DNA of 64,000 bases from NCBI GenBank assembly GCA_023374045.1, contig CM041780.1:92407627-92471626 (forward strand). The letters run 5' to 3'. Origin of the DNA: Limonium bicolor. Its lineage: Eukaryota > Streptophyta > Magnoliopsida > Caryophyllales > Plumbaginaceae. Shown here one piece after another: positions 1 through 11,645 of this stretch. A model generated the notes under the pieces. The model was given only the letters and a program-made list of their open reading frames with translations. It was not told the DNA's origin and ran no database searches. Each line of letters starts with the position of its first letter. Position 1 is the first letter of the stretch. The position numbers and the translations under genes are program-made.

Positions 1-1170
1 CAACCTTGCATGTCCGGACACGGTGCGAATACAAAATAGAGAGCCGTCCGGACTTGCTTCCGACCTTGCAAGTCCGGATGGAGTTCGAAATCAGAAACAC
101 GGAAACAATAGAGGGTCTATCCGGACTTGCGTCCGACCTTGCAAGTCCGGCGGAAGTCCAAAATTTAATTTACAGAAACGTCTGGACATGTTTCGAACTT
201 ACATGTCTGGACACATGTCGAATTGAAAACCTGGAGATGTCCGAACTTGTGTCCGAACTTACAAGTTTGGACACATGCCGAGAGCAAAATTCAGAAAACA
301 TTCTCGCACTCTGTCCTAATATACATGTCCAGACACTTCAAAAATACAGAAATCAGAGGTGCGCCAGACCACCTGTCCAGACATAGAAGTCCGGACGTCA
401 CAATTTTTTAAAATCCCAGAGCAAAATAGAAACGAGATGTCCACAGATTCAACACAAAACACAGCAAAAACTTCCAGAATTGCTATAGCAGTTCCCATGG
501 GGGTTTGTCCACACAAAACCATCACAATTCCGCAGAGAAATCGCACAAAACAACAACTAGTAAATCAGAAACACAATCCAGAAACTGCACCTCATGGGTG
601 AGTAAACAACCCCGATTCCATCCCCCACTTACATCAATTCGAAGAATAGAATTTGTCCAGACGATGCCAATCGCGAGACACACAAACCACAGGCAGAAGG
701 GAAACAAAACCACGCCGAATTCAGCACCAAAAGCAACCCAAAAATCAGAACATAAACTCTCAAACTGCAATGCAAACCGACACTGAAACAATAAATTGAA
801 CCTGAATTCCCGCCGAAGAATACCCAAGCAGCAGCAGGAGAGAACGACCTAGACGCAGCAGAAATTCTCACCAAAAATCAGAATCAATCCAAGGGAGGAA
901 GAAGGGAAAGCAAATCGCTCAAAAACTGTCGAATGGGAAGAACGGTGTTTAGAAACTGAACGGGAATAACAATGAAAGGAAAATAAAATAGAACTTCTCC
1001 TAATTAATATTTACCAGATTTTAAGTGAAGGGAAAATACCTCCTTATCCCTCGCTTCTTCATATATGCCACTGACGTCCTAGATGACACAACCAATATAA
1101 CATAAGGTGCAAATAAAACCCAACTTAAGGAAGTTAGAAAACCAGGTTATCGCAGCTGCTCCCTCGGGCA
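1..1170 (-). mobile_element. LTR-like end of a Tat/Ogre-type element, with palindromic word array
   Basis: The first 400 bases hold repeated copies of the 8-base palindrome GTCCGGAC (12-19, 46-53, 389-396), with decayed versions such as GTCTGGAC between them. The next 600 bases are A-rich and unremarkable. The order palindrome array, A-rich stretch, then gag-pro coding farther right on the minus strand matches the complete Tat/Ogre-like element at 28.7-47.6 kb. I therefore read this as the 3' LTR end of the minus-strand element whose coding remnant lies at 1493-2836. No second LTR, TSD or exact boundary is visible, because the window starts inside it. Confidence 0.4.
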
Positions 1171-1492
1171 TTCCTTGGTTGTGTCCCTTGCCTCTATGAT
1201 CTTCAGGGCATGAGCTAAGGGAGAATAAATTGGTCCACTAGCTCTCCCAAGCTTGAGCTACTCTCTCCTTATCATAACTCACAGATACACACGGTTCACG
1301 ACTCTACTACGCCTTGCAGCTCTTTCGAGAATGATAACCCTGATAGGAAATGGTCTACTAAAGTTCTTACATATGAGTTTGTTAGTGACATACCTGGTGC
1401 CTTTGTGAATCCTAACCCTGCTCCTCGCCCCCCCCCAGCATACGGCATTAACGACTCTACTATGCCCTGCAGCTCCTTCGAGACATCATGTG
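1171..1492. other. Non-coding stretch with an imperfect ~45-bp direct repeat
   Basis: Two related segments beginning near 1290 and 1443 share ACGACTCTACTA followed by GCAGCTCCTTCGAGA-like sequence, about 150 bases apart. A poly-C tract lies near 1429-1438. No gene is seen. In the reading of the minus-strand element this lies between the coding remnant and the LTR, where the rest of pol would be expected, so pol is missing. Confidence 0.5.
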
Positions 1493-2836
1493 TTATGATG
1501 TGGGGCTATAGACACTAGGGTTGAAGTAGAGAGGAAAGATGGAAGAAGTTTGACTTACCTGTTGAGTCGACCTCGCCACTGTAAAACCTTCGAGTGTTAG
1601 CTCCTGACCCCCTGGTGCCTTAACCTCAAATAGATGAGATTCAGTCCTGGCCTCGCCCATGACTTCTACAATCTGCCCTTTATGTTTGGATTTCAGCTTT
1701 TGGTAGACGACTGAGGGCACTCCTTTGATTTGGTTGATGAATTCTCATCCCAGAAGGAGGTTAAAGGTAGATGATATGTCTATGACCATTGCTTTGATTG
1801 TCAGAGAGACGTGCTCGATTAGGAATGGCAGTGAGATGGTTCCTAGCACTTTCCTGTGACTATTGTCATAAGCACTCAAGATCATATCAACTAGTTTGTA
1901 GTCATTAAGCCCCATGTGGCGGGCTACATGGAGTGGGCAAACATTCACCTTGGCTTCACTGTCAATCAGGGTCTTTGGGACATGGAATCCTCCCGTTTTC
2001 ACTGTTATGCATGGGGCTTTCCCAAAATGACGAGGGATCTCTTCATCAGTGAATGCTATGGCTAGGTCGGGTGTTTGGGATAGATGCACTATGATGATGT
2101 CCACTGATGCTGGCTGTTTCTTGTCCATCTTTAATGGTGGGCTATAGCATCCTTGTGCTCTTCTGAACTTGTGAGTAGGGACCAAATGGTGATAGGTATG
2201 CTGACGGTTTTTAGTTTCCTTAACAACTCTTCTTCTCCTACTAACTTTTCTTCAGTCTCGTTGATGGTAAGGTCATGGACCTTTTGCTGTAGAGTCTCAG
2301 CATCATTAGCGAGCTCGGTCGGTTTATATTGCTTCCCGGAGCGGGTTAGATGGTTGATTCTCTCAAAGTCGTTGTTGGGGTTTTCTTCTTCCTTAATCAA
2401 CAATGGGGGTTCTACCAAGGGTTAGGGCCGGTGGATTCTCATCCTCATTAGTGATAATTATCACATTGTAGGTGGCAGTCTATCCTTTTCCTGGCTTTTC
2501 AAAAAGCTTCTGGCCGCACCAGGCCACCACAACCTCTAGTGCTTTCATCCTCATGTGAAGGTCTCAGGCCTCCTAGGTTAATACAATAAGCATTTTGAGG
2601 TAGTTCTCCATTTGTCGTCCAACTGTTAGTTGAAAGATTATCGACAACCCTCCATGACACCTTAATCTGTCGATAGAATCCTGGGCTTGGTCTCTTCTGA
2701 CCAAATTCTCCCTTAACAAAGGTTGTATGTCATGTTGGATTTCAGGACGGGGAATCCGGAATGCATCCAACATTGGAGATAGCATGATTTGTGGATGACC
2801 CTTGGTTGGTAGAATCTGAGGATTCTCCAATAGCAT
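1493..2836 (-). pseudogene. gag-protease remnant of a Tat/Ogre-type Ty3/gypsy retrotransposon
   Basis: Reading on the minus strand from 2836 down, there are broken pieces of a gypsy gag-pro region. The piece at 2418-2131 carries a TRSGKQYKP motif, which is common just before the protease of plant gypsy elements. The piece at 2185-1745 is an aspartic protease: LIDSEAKVNVCP occupies the active-site position and FNLLLG the flap-side end, both typical of the Tat/Ogre lineage. The active site reads D-S-E where the family has D-[ST/G]-G, so it is probably dead. The same frame continues through a stop after LLLG into 1720-1493 (VPSVVYQKLK). Several frame changes and stops separate the pieces. No reverse transcriptase follows, so the element is deleted as well as mutated. 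Confidence 0.75.
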
Positions 2837-3899
2837 TAATCCTTATGATTCTGCCCAGGTCTGACTGTCCTTCACCTTTCTTTGTCAGATGATAAAAGTG
2901 AAATATATATACTTTTAGGGTTATAAATCTTCATATTTTTGATAACAATTCATGCCATATGTCTCACTTATCATATGCTTTTCTAAGATCTGTGTTCAAA
3001 TGAGAGCTGATACATTTTATATGTCAATGCAGGAAAAATTCAATGAATTACATTCTTCATCTCGTGATAATTACAACGCAACAAACAAGGAACAAAACAA
3101 AGTCAAGACGAAGGATCTAGGCCCTATTCAAGTTCTGTCAGACTTGTGTCAAGACATCTATCGATTTATATCACAAATAATTGACTCATTATTATGTAAT
3201 GATTGATTCATTATTATTAATCATTATCTAATGATTATTCAATCATTATTAATTAATGATTGAAATCAAAATCTGCCATATCATCACATTCACTCTCGTA
3301 ATCATCACGTCTTCATTGATGAACTGCTGCACATTATTCAATCATCATCACCACTTACGTACAGGAAGTTAGCACCACATACTATTTAAAGTCATACAGC
3401 TGCATATGCACACTAACGGCACGTCATCAAATTGATGATACACTCATGATTACATTAACGGTTGAGGCTGTCTTGGCTGGGGCGAGGATTGCGTGACGGA
3501 AGCGAATTTTCCGTCCTGACGGAACATTAGTTTCTTAAATATATATATATATAATATAATAGGTACAATCGAGATGAGTCGTCGTATAACACATTTACTA
3601 CTATATATAATATTGTGCTAAAATTCATAAAAACAATCACATCAACCAACCGGTAAGCGTGTAGTGTGTTGGTATTTTTTATTTTTTCCCTTTTATAATA
3701 TCTTAACAATATAATTAGTTATAATTATTACAAAATAATTCATCAATTATACAAAGTTTTTAAGTGACTATAAACATGTATACATGACTTAATAACTAAC
3801 TAATTTTTTAAAACAACTGCTAATAAAATACTAAACTAATATTTTTTTTTAAATTAAAAAAGTGATGTATAATGTTTTTAAAAAATATTGAATGTAAAA
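2837..3899. other. AT-rich stretch without a recognisable gene
   Basis: I see no gene here. An open frame at 2952-3206 could encode 84 residues but resembles nothing I recognise. Around 3180-3265 the word TAATGATT recurs in both orientations and includes an AT-only hairpin (AATCATTA...TAATGATT). A short TATA microsatellite lies near 3540-3560. Base composition rises in A+T rightwards into the satellite-rich zone. Confidence 0.5.
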
Positions 3900-4990
3900 A
3901 TATTAGCCTTTTAGTTTATATATTATCGTGCATACATAGAAACCAAATGTTAATAAATATGTAAAGTCGACTCCAACAACTTATTTTATCGTGTTTATGA
4001 CTTTCTAGTTTTAATCAATCAAGCTCTATAAACTGAAAATATTAATAAATAATTTATATACAATTATTCGATATGAACTGCCAAAAGAAATATGTATACA
4101 ATAGTTGTTCATCTTTTCAATAATAGTGATAGAAACGATTATAGAGAGTTATGTACATGTTTCTAATTATTAGTGAAGACGTTTAAAACTATCGTGGATA
4201 CGTAAAAACCAAGATTAAATGAATACGTAAAATTCACCCAACAACTCAGTTTATCATTTCCGAATGTTTAGAGCCTTCAGGTTTATCAATCAGTCAAGCT
4301 CTATAAACTTGATAAATGGTAAGAAAGAATGATCAAATGAAAATATATATAACAGTTAGTGGCATCTTTTTTTAAATAGTGATGAAAACGATTATATGAG
4401 GTTGTGTACATGTTTGTAATCATCAGTGGAAACGTTATAAATATCATAGATACATAAAAACCAAGGTTAATAATACGTAAAATCGACTCCAATAACTTAG
4501 TTTATCGTTTCAAAATAACCTTCAGGTTTATCAATCACTAAAGCTTTGAAAACTGATAAATGGTAAAGAAAAATAATTCTTACCACAATGTACGATAAGA
4601 ACGGCCAAAGAAACGATATATAATAGTAGTGTCACCTTTTTTAAAAATAGTGATTGAAAATGATTATAGAGGTGTGTACATGTTTTTATCATCCGTGGAA
4701 ACGTTTTTAAATCATCATGGATACATAAAAACCAAGATTAATGAATATGTTTCGATTTAAATAAGTCAGTTTATTGTTTCCAAAATACCTCCAGGTATCA
4801 ATCACTCAAGCTTTGAAACTGATAAATGGAAAATAAAAATATATTCTTTAACCCAATGTGCGATAAGAACAGCCAAAGGAAACGATATATAATAGTTAGT
4901 GTCACTTTTTAAATTAGTGATGGAAACATTTATAGGAGGTTGTGTACATGTTTCTATCATCAGTGGAAACGTTTATAAATTATCGTGGGA
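3900..4990. repeat. ~260-bp tandem repeat, about four degenerate copies
   Basis: A block containing GATGGAAACGATTATAGAGG, then TGTACATGTTT, then AAAACCAAGATTAATGAATA, then ACTTAGTTTATCGTTTC and AATCACTCAAGCTTTGA recurs with starts near 4128, 4380, 4651 and 4919. A partial copy lies before the first. The spacing is 250-270 bases. Copies have diverged by many substitutions and small indels. There is no coding capacity. Confidence 0.75.
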
Positions 4991-5720
4991 AAAAGCCTAA
5001 GTGATGTATAAATTTAAACGGTATTGTATTTCTTGTAATCGTTATACTTAATTGTGTGGAAACGTGTGTATATATAATCGTGACGTAGAAACGTTATATA
5101 TAATTGTGGCATGGAATATATAATGGGGTAAGCGTATATATGTAATCATGACGTGGAAACGTTTATATATAAATCGTGTAAACGTTTATATATAAATTGT
5201 GGAAACGTTTATAATAAATCGTGGAAACGTTATATGTAATCGTGGCGAGGAAACATTCATATATATTGTGAAAATTGTTTATATGTAATCAGATCGTGGA
5301 AATGTTTATATGTAATCATGGCGTGGAAACGTTATATATAATCATGGAATCGTAAACGTGGAAACGTTTATATAAAAATGTGGAAACATATATCTGACAA
5401 AGTGAAAATGTTTAAATAAAAAGGTGGAAACGTTTATCTGAACTCGTGGATACATTTATATATACATCGTGGAAACGTTATATATAATTGTTGCATGGAA
5501 ACATTTATATATAATAATGAAAATGTTTATATGTAATCATGTCGTGGAAACATTTATAAGTAATTGTGGCATGAAAAAGTTATAAATAATCATGGAATCG
5601 TAGAAACGTCTATATAAAAACATGGAAACGTATATATCAAAATGTGGAAACGTTTATATGAACTCGTGGACACCTTTAAATATAAATCATGGAAACGTTA
5701 TATATAATTGTGGCGTGGAA
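4990..5720. repeat. GTGGAAACGTTTATATA minisatellite
   Basis: Short units of about 20-45 bases built around GTGGAAACGTTTATATATAA, alternating with AATCGTGGC and AATCATGG variants, fill this interval with more than fifteen copies. The unit is clearly related to the GTGGAAACG segment inside the ~260-bp repeat to the left. It therefore probably arose by local amplification of part of that repeat. Confidence 0.8.
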
Positions 5721-6815
5721 ATCTATCGAGTCAGTCATGACAATATAAAGTATAGACCGACTTCAAAATAGATTACCCTAACCCCATACACTCTAAAACA
5801 CACCCTAGGAAAGCTAAAAAACGTCGAAGGCATTTTTAGGGTTTGTAGTGGCGGGATTAGGGTCTAACGACCCTAAACCCGCGACCACAAACCCTAAAAA
5901 CCTGTCGAGTTAGTTGCTACAATGTAAAGAATAGAAAGGTTTCCAAATAGATTACCCTACCACCCAAAACCCACCCTAGGATAGCTAAAAACGTCGAAGG
6001 CATTTTTAGGGTTTGCAGTGACGGGTTTAGGGCCTAAAAACCTGTCGAGTAGTTGCTACCATATAAAGTATGAAACAAATTCCAAATAGGTTACCCTACC
6101 CCCCAAAGCACCCTAAAACCCACCCTAAGATAGCTAAAAACGTCGAAGGCATTTTTAGGGTTTGCAGTGGCGGGTTTAAGGTCTAACGACCCTAAATCCG
6201 CTATCACAAACCCTAAAAACCCGCCGAGTTAGTTGCTACCATATAAAGTATGAAACATATTCCAAATAGATTACCCTACCCCCCAAAACACCCCAAAATC
6301 CACCCTAGGATAGCTAAAAACGTCGAAGACATTTTTAGGGTTTGCAGTGGCGGGTTTAGGGTCTAACGACCCTAAACCCGCTACCACAAACCCTAAAACC
6401 TGTCGAGTTAGTTGCTACAATGTAAAGTATAGAAAGTTTCCAAATAGATTTAACCCTACCCCCACCAAAACACCCCAAAAACTCCACCCTAGGGATAGCT
6501 AAAAACATCGAAGGCATTTTTAGGGTTGGTAGTGGCGGGTTTAGGGTCTAACGACCCTAAACCCGCGACCACAAACCCTAAAAATCTATCGAGTTAGTTG
6601 CTACAATGTAAAGTATAGAACGGTTTCCAAATAGATTACCCTACCCCCCCCCCCCCAAAAAAAAAACACCCCAAAACCCACCATAGAATAGCTAAAAACG
6701 TCGAAGGCATTTTTAGGGCTTGCAGTGACGGGTTTAGGGTCTAACGACCTTAAACCCGCAACCACAAACCCTAAAAACCTGTCGAGTTAGTTGCTACAAT
6801 ATAAAGATTACCCTG
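5721..6815. repeat. ~180-bp satellite with telomere-like motifs, six copies
   Basis: Monomers start at the word CGAGTTAGTTGCTAC near 5721, 5901, 6041, 6220, 6399, 6585 and 6779. Most intervals are 179-194 bases. The third monomer is about 140 bases because it lacks the GTCTAACGACCCTAAACCC segment. Each monomer has AGATTACCCTACCCCC, CACCCTAGGATAGCTAAAAA, TTTTTAGGGTTTG and CGGGTTTAGGGTC. It therefore carries the plant telomere heptamer TTTAGGG in both orientations. The unit length is typical of plant centromeric or heterochromatic satellites, but the array is too short to say which. Confidence 0.85.
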
Positions 6816-6816
6816 T

Positions 6817-6960
6817 CGAGTTATTTGAAGAGATCGAATTATGATGAACAATGGTATAAAATTTATGTTATTTGGACTTAATATAATAAGATACAACATT
6901 TAAAGTTAACAAAAGAAAAAAGTAGAAAAGGACAAAATAGGTGCCACCTCAGCGCTAGGG
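6817..6960 (+). repeat. Third, direct copy of the foldback arm
   Basis: TTATTTGAAGAGATCGAATT and the following GATGAACAATGGTATAAAAT, then TTTGGACTTA, align with the arms of the inverted repeat described at 7480-8560, in the same orientation as the right arm. It adjoins the end of the satellite array at about 6815. From 6960 to about 7480 the sequence is AT-rich, without genes, apart from the region near 7370-7400 with CCGTCAATGACGGAG. Confidence 0.6.
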
Positions 6961-7739
6961 TCAAAATCACCTATTTTTAAGACTTAACTCATATATAATA
7001 AAGTTTTAAAAACTTAGAATATTTTAGAAACACATATTAATTATTTTATAGTTAAGCTATCAAAAAGTGAAACTATCAATAATACTTAGCTTATCATTTT
7101 TTATTATTACTTTATCTAAAAAAATTATTTTAAAGAAATGATACCTTACAAAAATTACACATGTGAAAATAATTTTAATAAATTATTAATTTATTTTTGA
7201 TATAAATCACGTCAACATTTCAAAATATAAAAAAACATCAAAATTAGAAGTTGATGTTGGTGCACGTTAACTTTCAGTGCATGAGATGTGATGTCAGCAT
7301 CCTACCATCACCAGGAGCTGATCATTAAAACCCTTTATTTTATTACTTAAATCTACGGCTGAAATTCAGTCCGTCAATGACGGAGATTGGTGGTCCGTCA
7401 CCAAATCTTCTTCGTCTTGGTTGTACCCAACGCGTTCTTTTTCTTTTTTTTTTACCCATATCGCGTCAATTTTTTTCTTTTAGCACCCCCAACGTCCTTT
7501 TTCATTTTTTTATTTTTTTTCTTTTTCATCATAAAAACTTTGTAAATTCTTATATATGTAACTTTTAATATATAAGTCCAAAATGAAAAAAAAAATTATA
7601 TCATTGTTCAACTAAATTCAAGCTCTTCAAAACAAAACCAGTCATGGATATATTTTGACAATTTTTAAAAAATTATTTTTACATGTATGAAGCACATAAC
7701 GTAAAAGAAAACTTGTACAGATTGTCATACAAACTTGTA

Positions 7740-8036
7740 CAAATGTTCACTAAAACATGTACATCCTCACGTAAAAACATGCACATCCTCACATTAAAAA
7801 CATATAGATAGTCATATAAACCTGTACGAATAATTAAATATGTACATCCTTAAATTAAAACCTGCACATATAAGGAAGAACACTTGTACAAACGGTCATA
7901 CAAACATGTATAGATGTTCATAAAAACATATACATTCACATAATTGAACATGTACATTCTCACATTTGAACATGTACATCGTCACATTAAAACATGTACA
8001 TTCTCACATTAAAATACGTACATTCTCACATTAAGG
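7740..8036. repeat. ~22-bp minisatellite
   Basis: Units close to CACATTAAAACATGTACATT repeat about twelve times, most regularly at 7930-8036. Their phase is less clear at the left end, where ACTTGTACAAA variants occur. The array lies between the arms of the inverted repeat and has no coding content. Confidence 0.75.
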
Positions 8037-8282
8037 TATAGAACGGTTTCCAAATAGATTACCCTACCCCCTAAAACACCCTAAAACCCATCCTAGGATA
8101 GCTAAAAACGTCGAAGACATTTTTAGGGTTTGTAGTGGCTGGTTTAGGGTCTAACTACCACAAACCCTAAAAACCTATCGAGTTAGTTGCTACAATATAA
8201 AGTACAGAAAAAATTCCAAATAGATTACCCTACCCCCAAAACACCCCAAAACCCACCCTAGGAAAGCTGAAAACGTCGAATT
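8032..8282. repeat. 1.4 copies of the 180-bp satellite inside the foldback element
   Basis: GGTATAGAACGGTTTCCAAA, ATTACCCTACCCC, CCTAGGATAGCTAAAAACGT, TTTTTAGGGTTTG and CGAGTTAGTTGCTAC appear in the same order as in the array at 5721-6815, and the start of a second unit follows. The second unit stops abruptly at AAAACGTCGAA. Confidence 0.85.
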
Positions 8283-8375
8283 CACCACTTATTACTTAAT
8301 GAATCATAATATCAATTTTAATGAATCATAATACAAAATTAATGAGTCATATTATCATTTTAGTGTATCATCGTA
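8283..8375. repeat. ~25-bp AT-rich tandem repeat
   Basis: AATGAATCATAATATCAATT and close variants occur about four times in a row, next to the right arm of the inverted repeat. No gene is present. Confidence 0.6.
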
Positions 8376-8639
8376 TACACGTAAAAATATTTTTTAAATT
8401 TGTCAAAACATATCAATGACTAGTCTTGTTTTGAAGAGTTTGAATTTAGGTGAACAATGATATAATTATTTTTCATTTTGGACTTATATATTAAAAGTTA
8501 TAACAATTTAAATTTTTTATGATAAAGAAAGAAGAATAATAAAATATTAAAAAAGAAAAAAAAAGAAAAAAAAACGAATCAACTCAGCGTAGAAAGAAAA
8601 AAAGGAAACTGCTCACGTGCTCCTCTCTTTCTCCTCAGG

Positions 8640-9792
8640 CGCGTGCTCCACTCCCCCTGCGTGTGTCGTCTCCCACTTTTTCTAAATTACAAAAATTTCC
8701 CTGGATGTAGCTATAGATAGCTACAGTAGGATGTAGCTAAGTATTTGCGTTAACGGTTGCACACGTTAATAATGTTCATGAATATTGACGGTTCACTGCT
8801 GTATAAAAGGGGAACAAGGGTTTCAATGAGAGTTTCTCTTCTGCTACCACGTCCAACAAGCGGCGCTCTGCGCCCTGCTTCATTCACAATCCACTGGACC
8901 ACAACAACCATCACACCCACAACTCCACCATTGTTATTTTGCAATTCTAATAGAGGATCGGCGTAGAGACGGAGGCGGAGCGGGGATCCAGAGTCAACTT
9001 GCTAACTAGAGTTTTCTCTACCTTTTCTCTTATTTCGTTTAATGTCTTTCTCTTATTTTTGTTAATTTTAAAGTCATGTTTGAGTAGTTAGATTAGCTCC
9101 CCGAATTGAGGTAGCAAACCAGATCTTTATATTTATTTTATAATCTTTTTACTAATTTAATAATGCAGTCATTTAATTTCAGTGCTTCATGTGCTTTAAT
9201 CTTCTGATCAATTATTAAAGCAATCTTTGTAGTTTTCTAATCAACACACGAGAGCTGAGATAGATAACAAGACATAGGAAGTTAAACCTGCTTAGCGACT
9301 AGAAGCGTGATCCCGCCCATAGGTTAATCGGTCTCCAATAGAAACTGTTCTTTATGTGACTGGTTATGTCCATATTAGAGCATTTAGTCCGCTGCTAGTT
9401 CTAGCAACTGGTTAGGATTTGTTAGACTTAGCCGTTGACGAATTAATTATAGTTTATGAGTTTATTGCAGAATTAGGCAAGAGTTTACTGATAGATTAGA
9501 AAGTGATGGTTTGTAGAAGCACCGACTTCCTCATATTTTGAGTTTTAACCTTTATTTATTTGTTTAGTTTATTTTACGGTTTTATTATTTTATGTTAGTT
9601 TGTTAAGTTATTCTTTTTATTAAATTAAGCAAACCTGAAAAAGTGACGTTTCTTGTTTTGTTAGTTTAGTATAGTATCTCAGTTAGTAAATAAATTGTCA
9701 ATTAATTGAACGAGGTCCCTGAGATCGACAACCCCACCCAGTTCACTATTTCGCAAAACGATAGGTACACTGCCTAGGTAGAGATTTTAACA
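8640..9792 (+). mobile_element. Athila-type LTR (left boundary uncertain)
   Basis: The right end is placed by the downstream primer binding site and by the ending TTTTAACA, which precedes a short spacer and the PBS. The sequence CGACAACCCCACCCAGTTCA and CGATAGGTACACTGCC shortly before the end is typical of Athila/Tat LTR ends. A TATA box lies at 8802-8810. The left edge is not resolved. It may lie just after the foldback element near 8570-8640. I found no partner LTR in the window, so the element is incomplete or its other half lies beyond the CACTA. Confidence 0.6.
8802..8810 (+). promoter_or_regulatory. TATA box of the Athila-type LTR
   Basis: TATAAAAGG lies in the middle of the presumed LTR and is followed about 30 bases later by a pyrimidine-rich region. 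This fits an LTR promoter reading to the right. Confidence 0.55.
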
Positions 9793-9811
9793 TATTTCTG
9801 CTATAAGTTTT

Positions 9812-9829
9812 TGACGCCGTTGTCGGAAA
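9812..9829 (+). other. Degenerate tRNA-Asp primer binding site
   Basis: TGACGCCGTTGTCGGAAA differs by only a few transitions from TGGCGCCGTTGCCGGGGA, the Athila-type PBS complementary to the 3' end of plant tRNA-Asp. An intact copy exists at 54242-54259. The differences are G to A or C to T, as expected for an old methylated element. Confidence 0.75.
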
Positions 9830-11455
9830 CCTCTGGTACGATTGATTGACAGTTTTATTTAATTTGATTGAGACTTTATTTTAGTTTTCTTTTTTTTTTG
9901 TCTATTTTTGTTCCGTTTAGATTTTATTCTATTTTTTTGTTTAGATTTTATTTACGTGTCTGTTTTACTTTTTATCAGAATTTAATTTGTTTGATTTTGT
10001 TCCATTTATTTGATAAAATCTTGATTTTGATCTTATTTTCTTCATTTTGTTTTCTTTTGTATCCCTTTCTTGTTGTTATTTCCTTTTTGTTTAGATTATT
10101 GTTTTTATATTTTATTTTGTTTTGTTTTTATCTGGAAACTAAGTTTCAATTTAATTAGGATCTCTCGTTGTCTTTTGTTCCGGTCAAGATTAGTTATTTA
10201 GTATTCTTTTATTTTAGGTGAGCGTTTGAGTTTAAATTTTTTATTTATTTTTCATTTTTCCTTTATAGATTTTTAGGGGTTATTTCCTTTATTCTTTTGG
10301 TTTTATTTACCCTTTCTTTTTTTTTTAAATTCACTAGGATTTACATTTTGTTATTAGGTTCACGTTTTGTTTAGGACTGTCCAAAAAATTCTGAAACCGT
10401 GATATCCGACCGAAACCAAAGTGAACTGTACCTGTTTTCAGGTTAATCATACCGGTTCTTTCGGTATGATTAACCGAACCGTGTAAATTGACCGGTTTCG
10501 GTTTTGGTAACAGTATTGAATTTTCCAGAACTGTTAAGAGATTACATAAACAATAAAACACCTGAAATATTAATGTCCACCTTATATAATAATTAATGTT
10601 AGCTATTGATCAGAGAATATACATATTATTATATAGTTTTTATCACATATGTTTGATTTGTCACTCATGATTTAGGTGAATGACCAATATTGTATTATAA
10701 TATTAATGGTATGGGTCTCTACAATAAAAAAATATACGGCTACAAGGTTAACCGATAAAATCGAACCGAACTAAATGTTAACCGGTTCAAATAGAACTGT
10801 AATGGAATTGTATTTTAGAAACCGAATTAAATGGTTAACCGAATCCGATTAACCAATCTAAATGGAATGACAATGGAATTGAATTTTAGAAAACTGAAAA
10901 TCCGATTAACCGTAAACGGTTAACCGAATAAGACGGTTAACCTATCATGGACAGCCCTAATTTGCTTAGTGTTAGGCTTACGACTTAATTTTCGGATTTG
11001 ATTAGGATTAAAGGGTTTAATTTCTAGTTGTGTGCGTGAGTGCTTTAGTTATTAGGATGTATTGAAATTTTAGGATTTTATTTTCTTTTGTTTCTAGTTA
11101 ATTTGTTAGTTAGTATTGATTTAATTTGTCTTGATTAGATTTCGTTTTAACTTTTATTTTATTTATTTATTTATTATTTTTTTTCGATTCTGATTTGTTA
11201 GGATTATTAGTTTAGTTGTTTAGGATTTTTTTTATTCTAGGATTCAATTCGATAGATATGCGTCGATTTTTCTTTTTATTTTTCTTTGCTTTTTTTAATT
11301 TGTCAGATATGGTAGTTTCTTTAGATTTTAGTTTATTATGATTTTTATTTCTCTTTTTTTAGTTTTATTTAATTGATTTTAGTTTAATTTAGTTATTTTT
11401 TCTTTTTATTTAGTGTAATTTCTCTTTTTATTTTGGTTGTTAACATTCATATATA
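9830..11455 (+). mobile_element. T-rich leader of the Athila-type element
   Basis: This is strongly T-rich (TTTTATTT, TTTAGATT and TTTGTTTAG motifs repeat) with no gag or pol. Such pyrimidine-rich leaders follow the PBS in Athila-like elements. It is interrupted by a hAT-like element at 10372-10959 and ends abruptly at the CACTA terminus at 11456, so the rest of the element is displaced beyond the window or lost. Confidence 0.5.
10372..10959. mobile_element. hAT-like non-autonomous element
   Basis: The ends TAGGACTGTCCA and TGGACAGCCCTA are inverted repeats with one mismatch. The body is built from GGTTAACCG, CGGTTTCGGTT and AAACCGAA motifs in both orientations, as in many short plant hAT derivatives. 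An 8-base TSD is not clear: the flanks GTTTTGTT and ATTTGCTT agree only partly. A perfect 14-base hairpin (10441-10454 with 10462-10475) lies inside. No transposase is encoded. Confidence 0.6.
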
Positions 11456-11645
11456 CACTAGAAGAACGGAAGGGAAATGCTGCCGAAATTTTCAATGAAC
11501 TGTTTTCTATAAACTTGTTCGCATATGATATTGAACGTGATTGGATGAGTTTAGGTTGTAAAATTTTAAAAAGTAACTAGACTAATATCTGCCAACATAT
11601 GAACGATATCGATCAGCTGTAAAGTAATACATCTTACAGAAAGAG

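Larger units (their letters stand above)
7480..8560. mobile_element. Foldback element with ~180-bp inverted arms enclosing satellite DNA
   Basis: The segment 7500-7680, read on the minus strand, matches 8385-8560 read on the plus strand. Both contain TGTCAAAA, ATGACTAGT/CTGGT, TTGTTTTGAAGAG, TGAACAATGATATAATT, CATTTTGGACTTATATATTA and TTTTTATGAT, in the same order. This makes an inverted repeat with a ~700-base centre. The centre holds a 22-bp minisatellite and about 1.4 copies of the 180-bp satellite. The structure fits a non-autonomous foldback or Mutator-like element. I could not fix the outer ends or a TSD, so the class is open. Confidence 0.6.

Noticed and set aside
2952..3206. 84-residue open frame with a good start
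   Set aside because: Too short and without similarity I recognise. Flanked by AT-rich non-coding DNA, so I left it as unannotated sequence.
5721..6815. Interstitial telomere
   Set aside because: TTTAGGG occurs once or twice per 180-bp monomer in both orientations, not as a head-to-tail heptamer array.
9868..10158. Phe/Leu-rich frame resembling a membrane protein
   Set aside because: It is the T-rich leader read in one frame. Hydrophobic codons follow from TTT runs.
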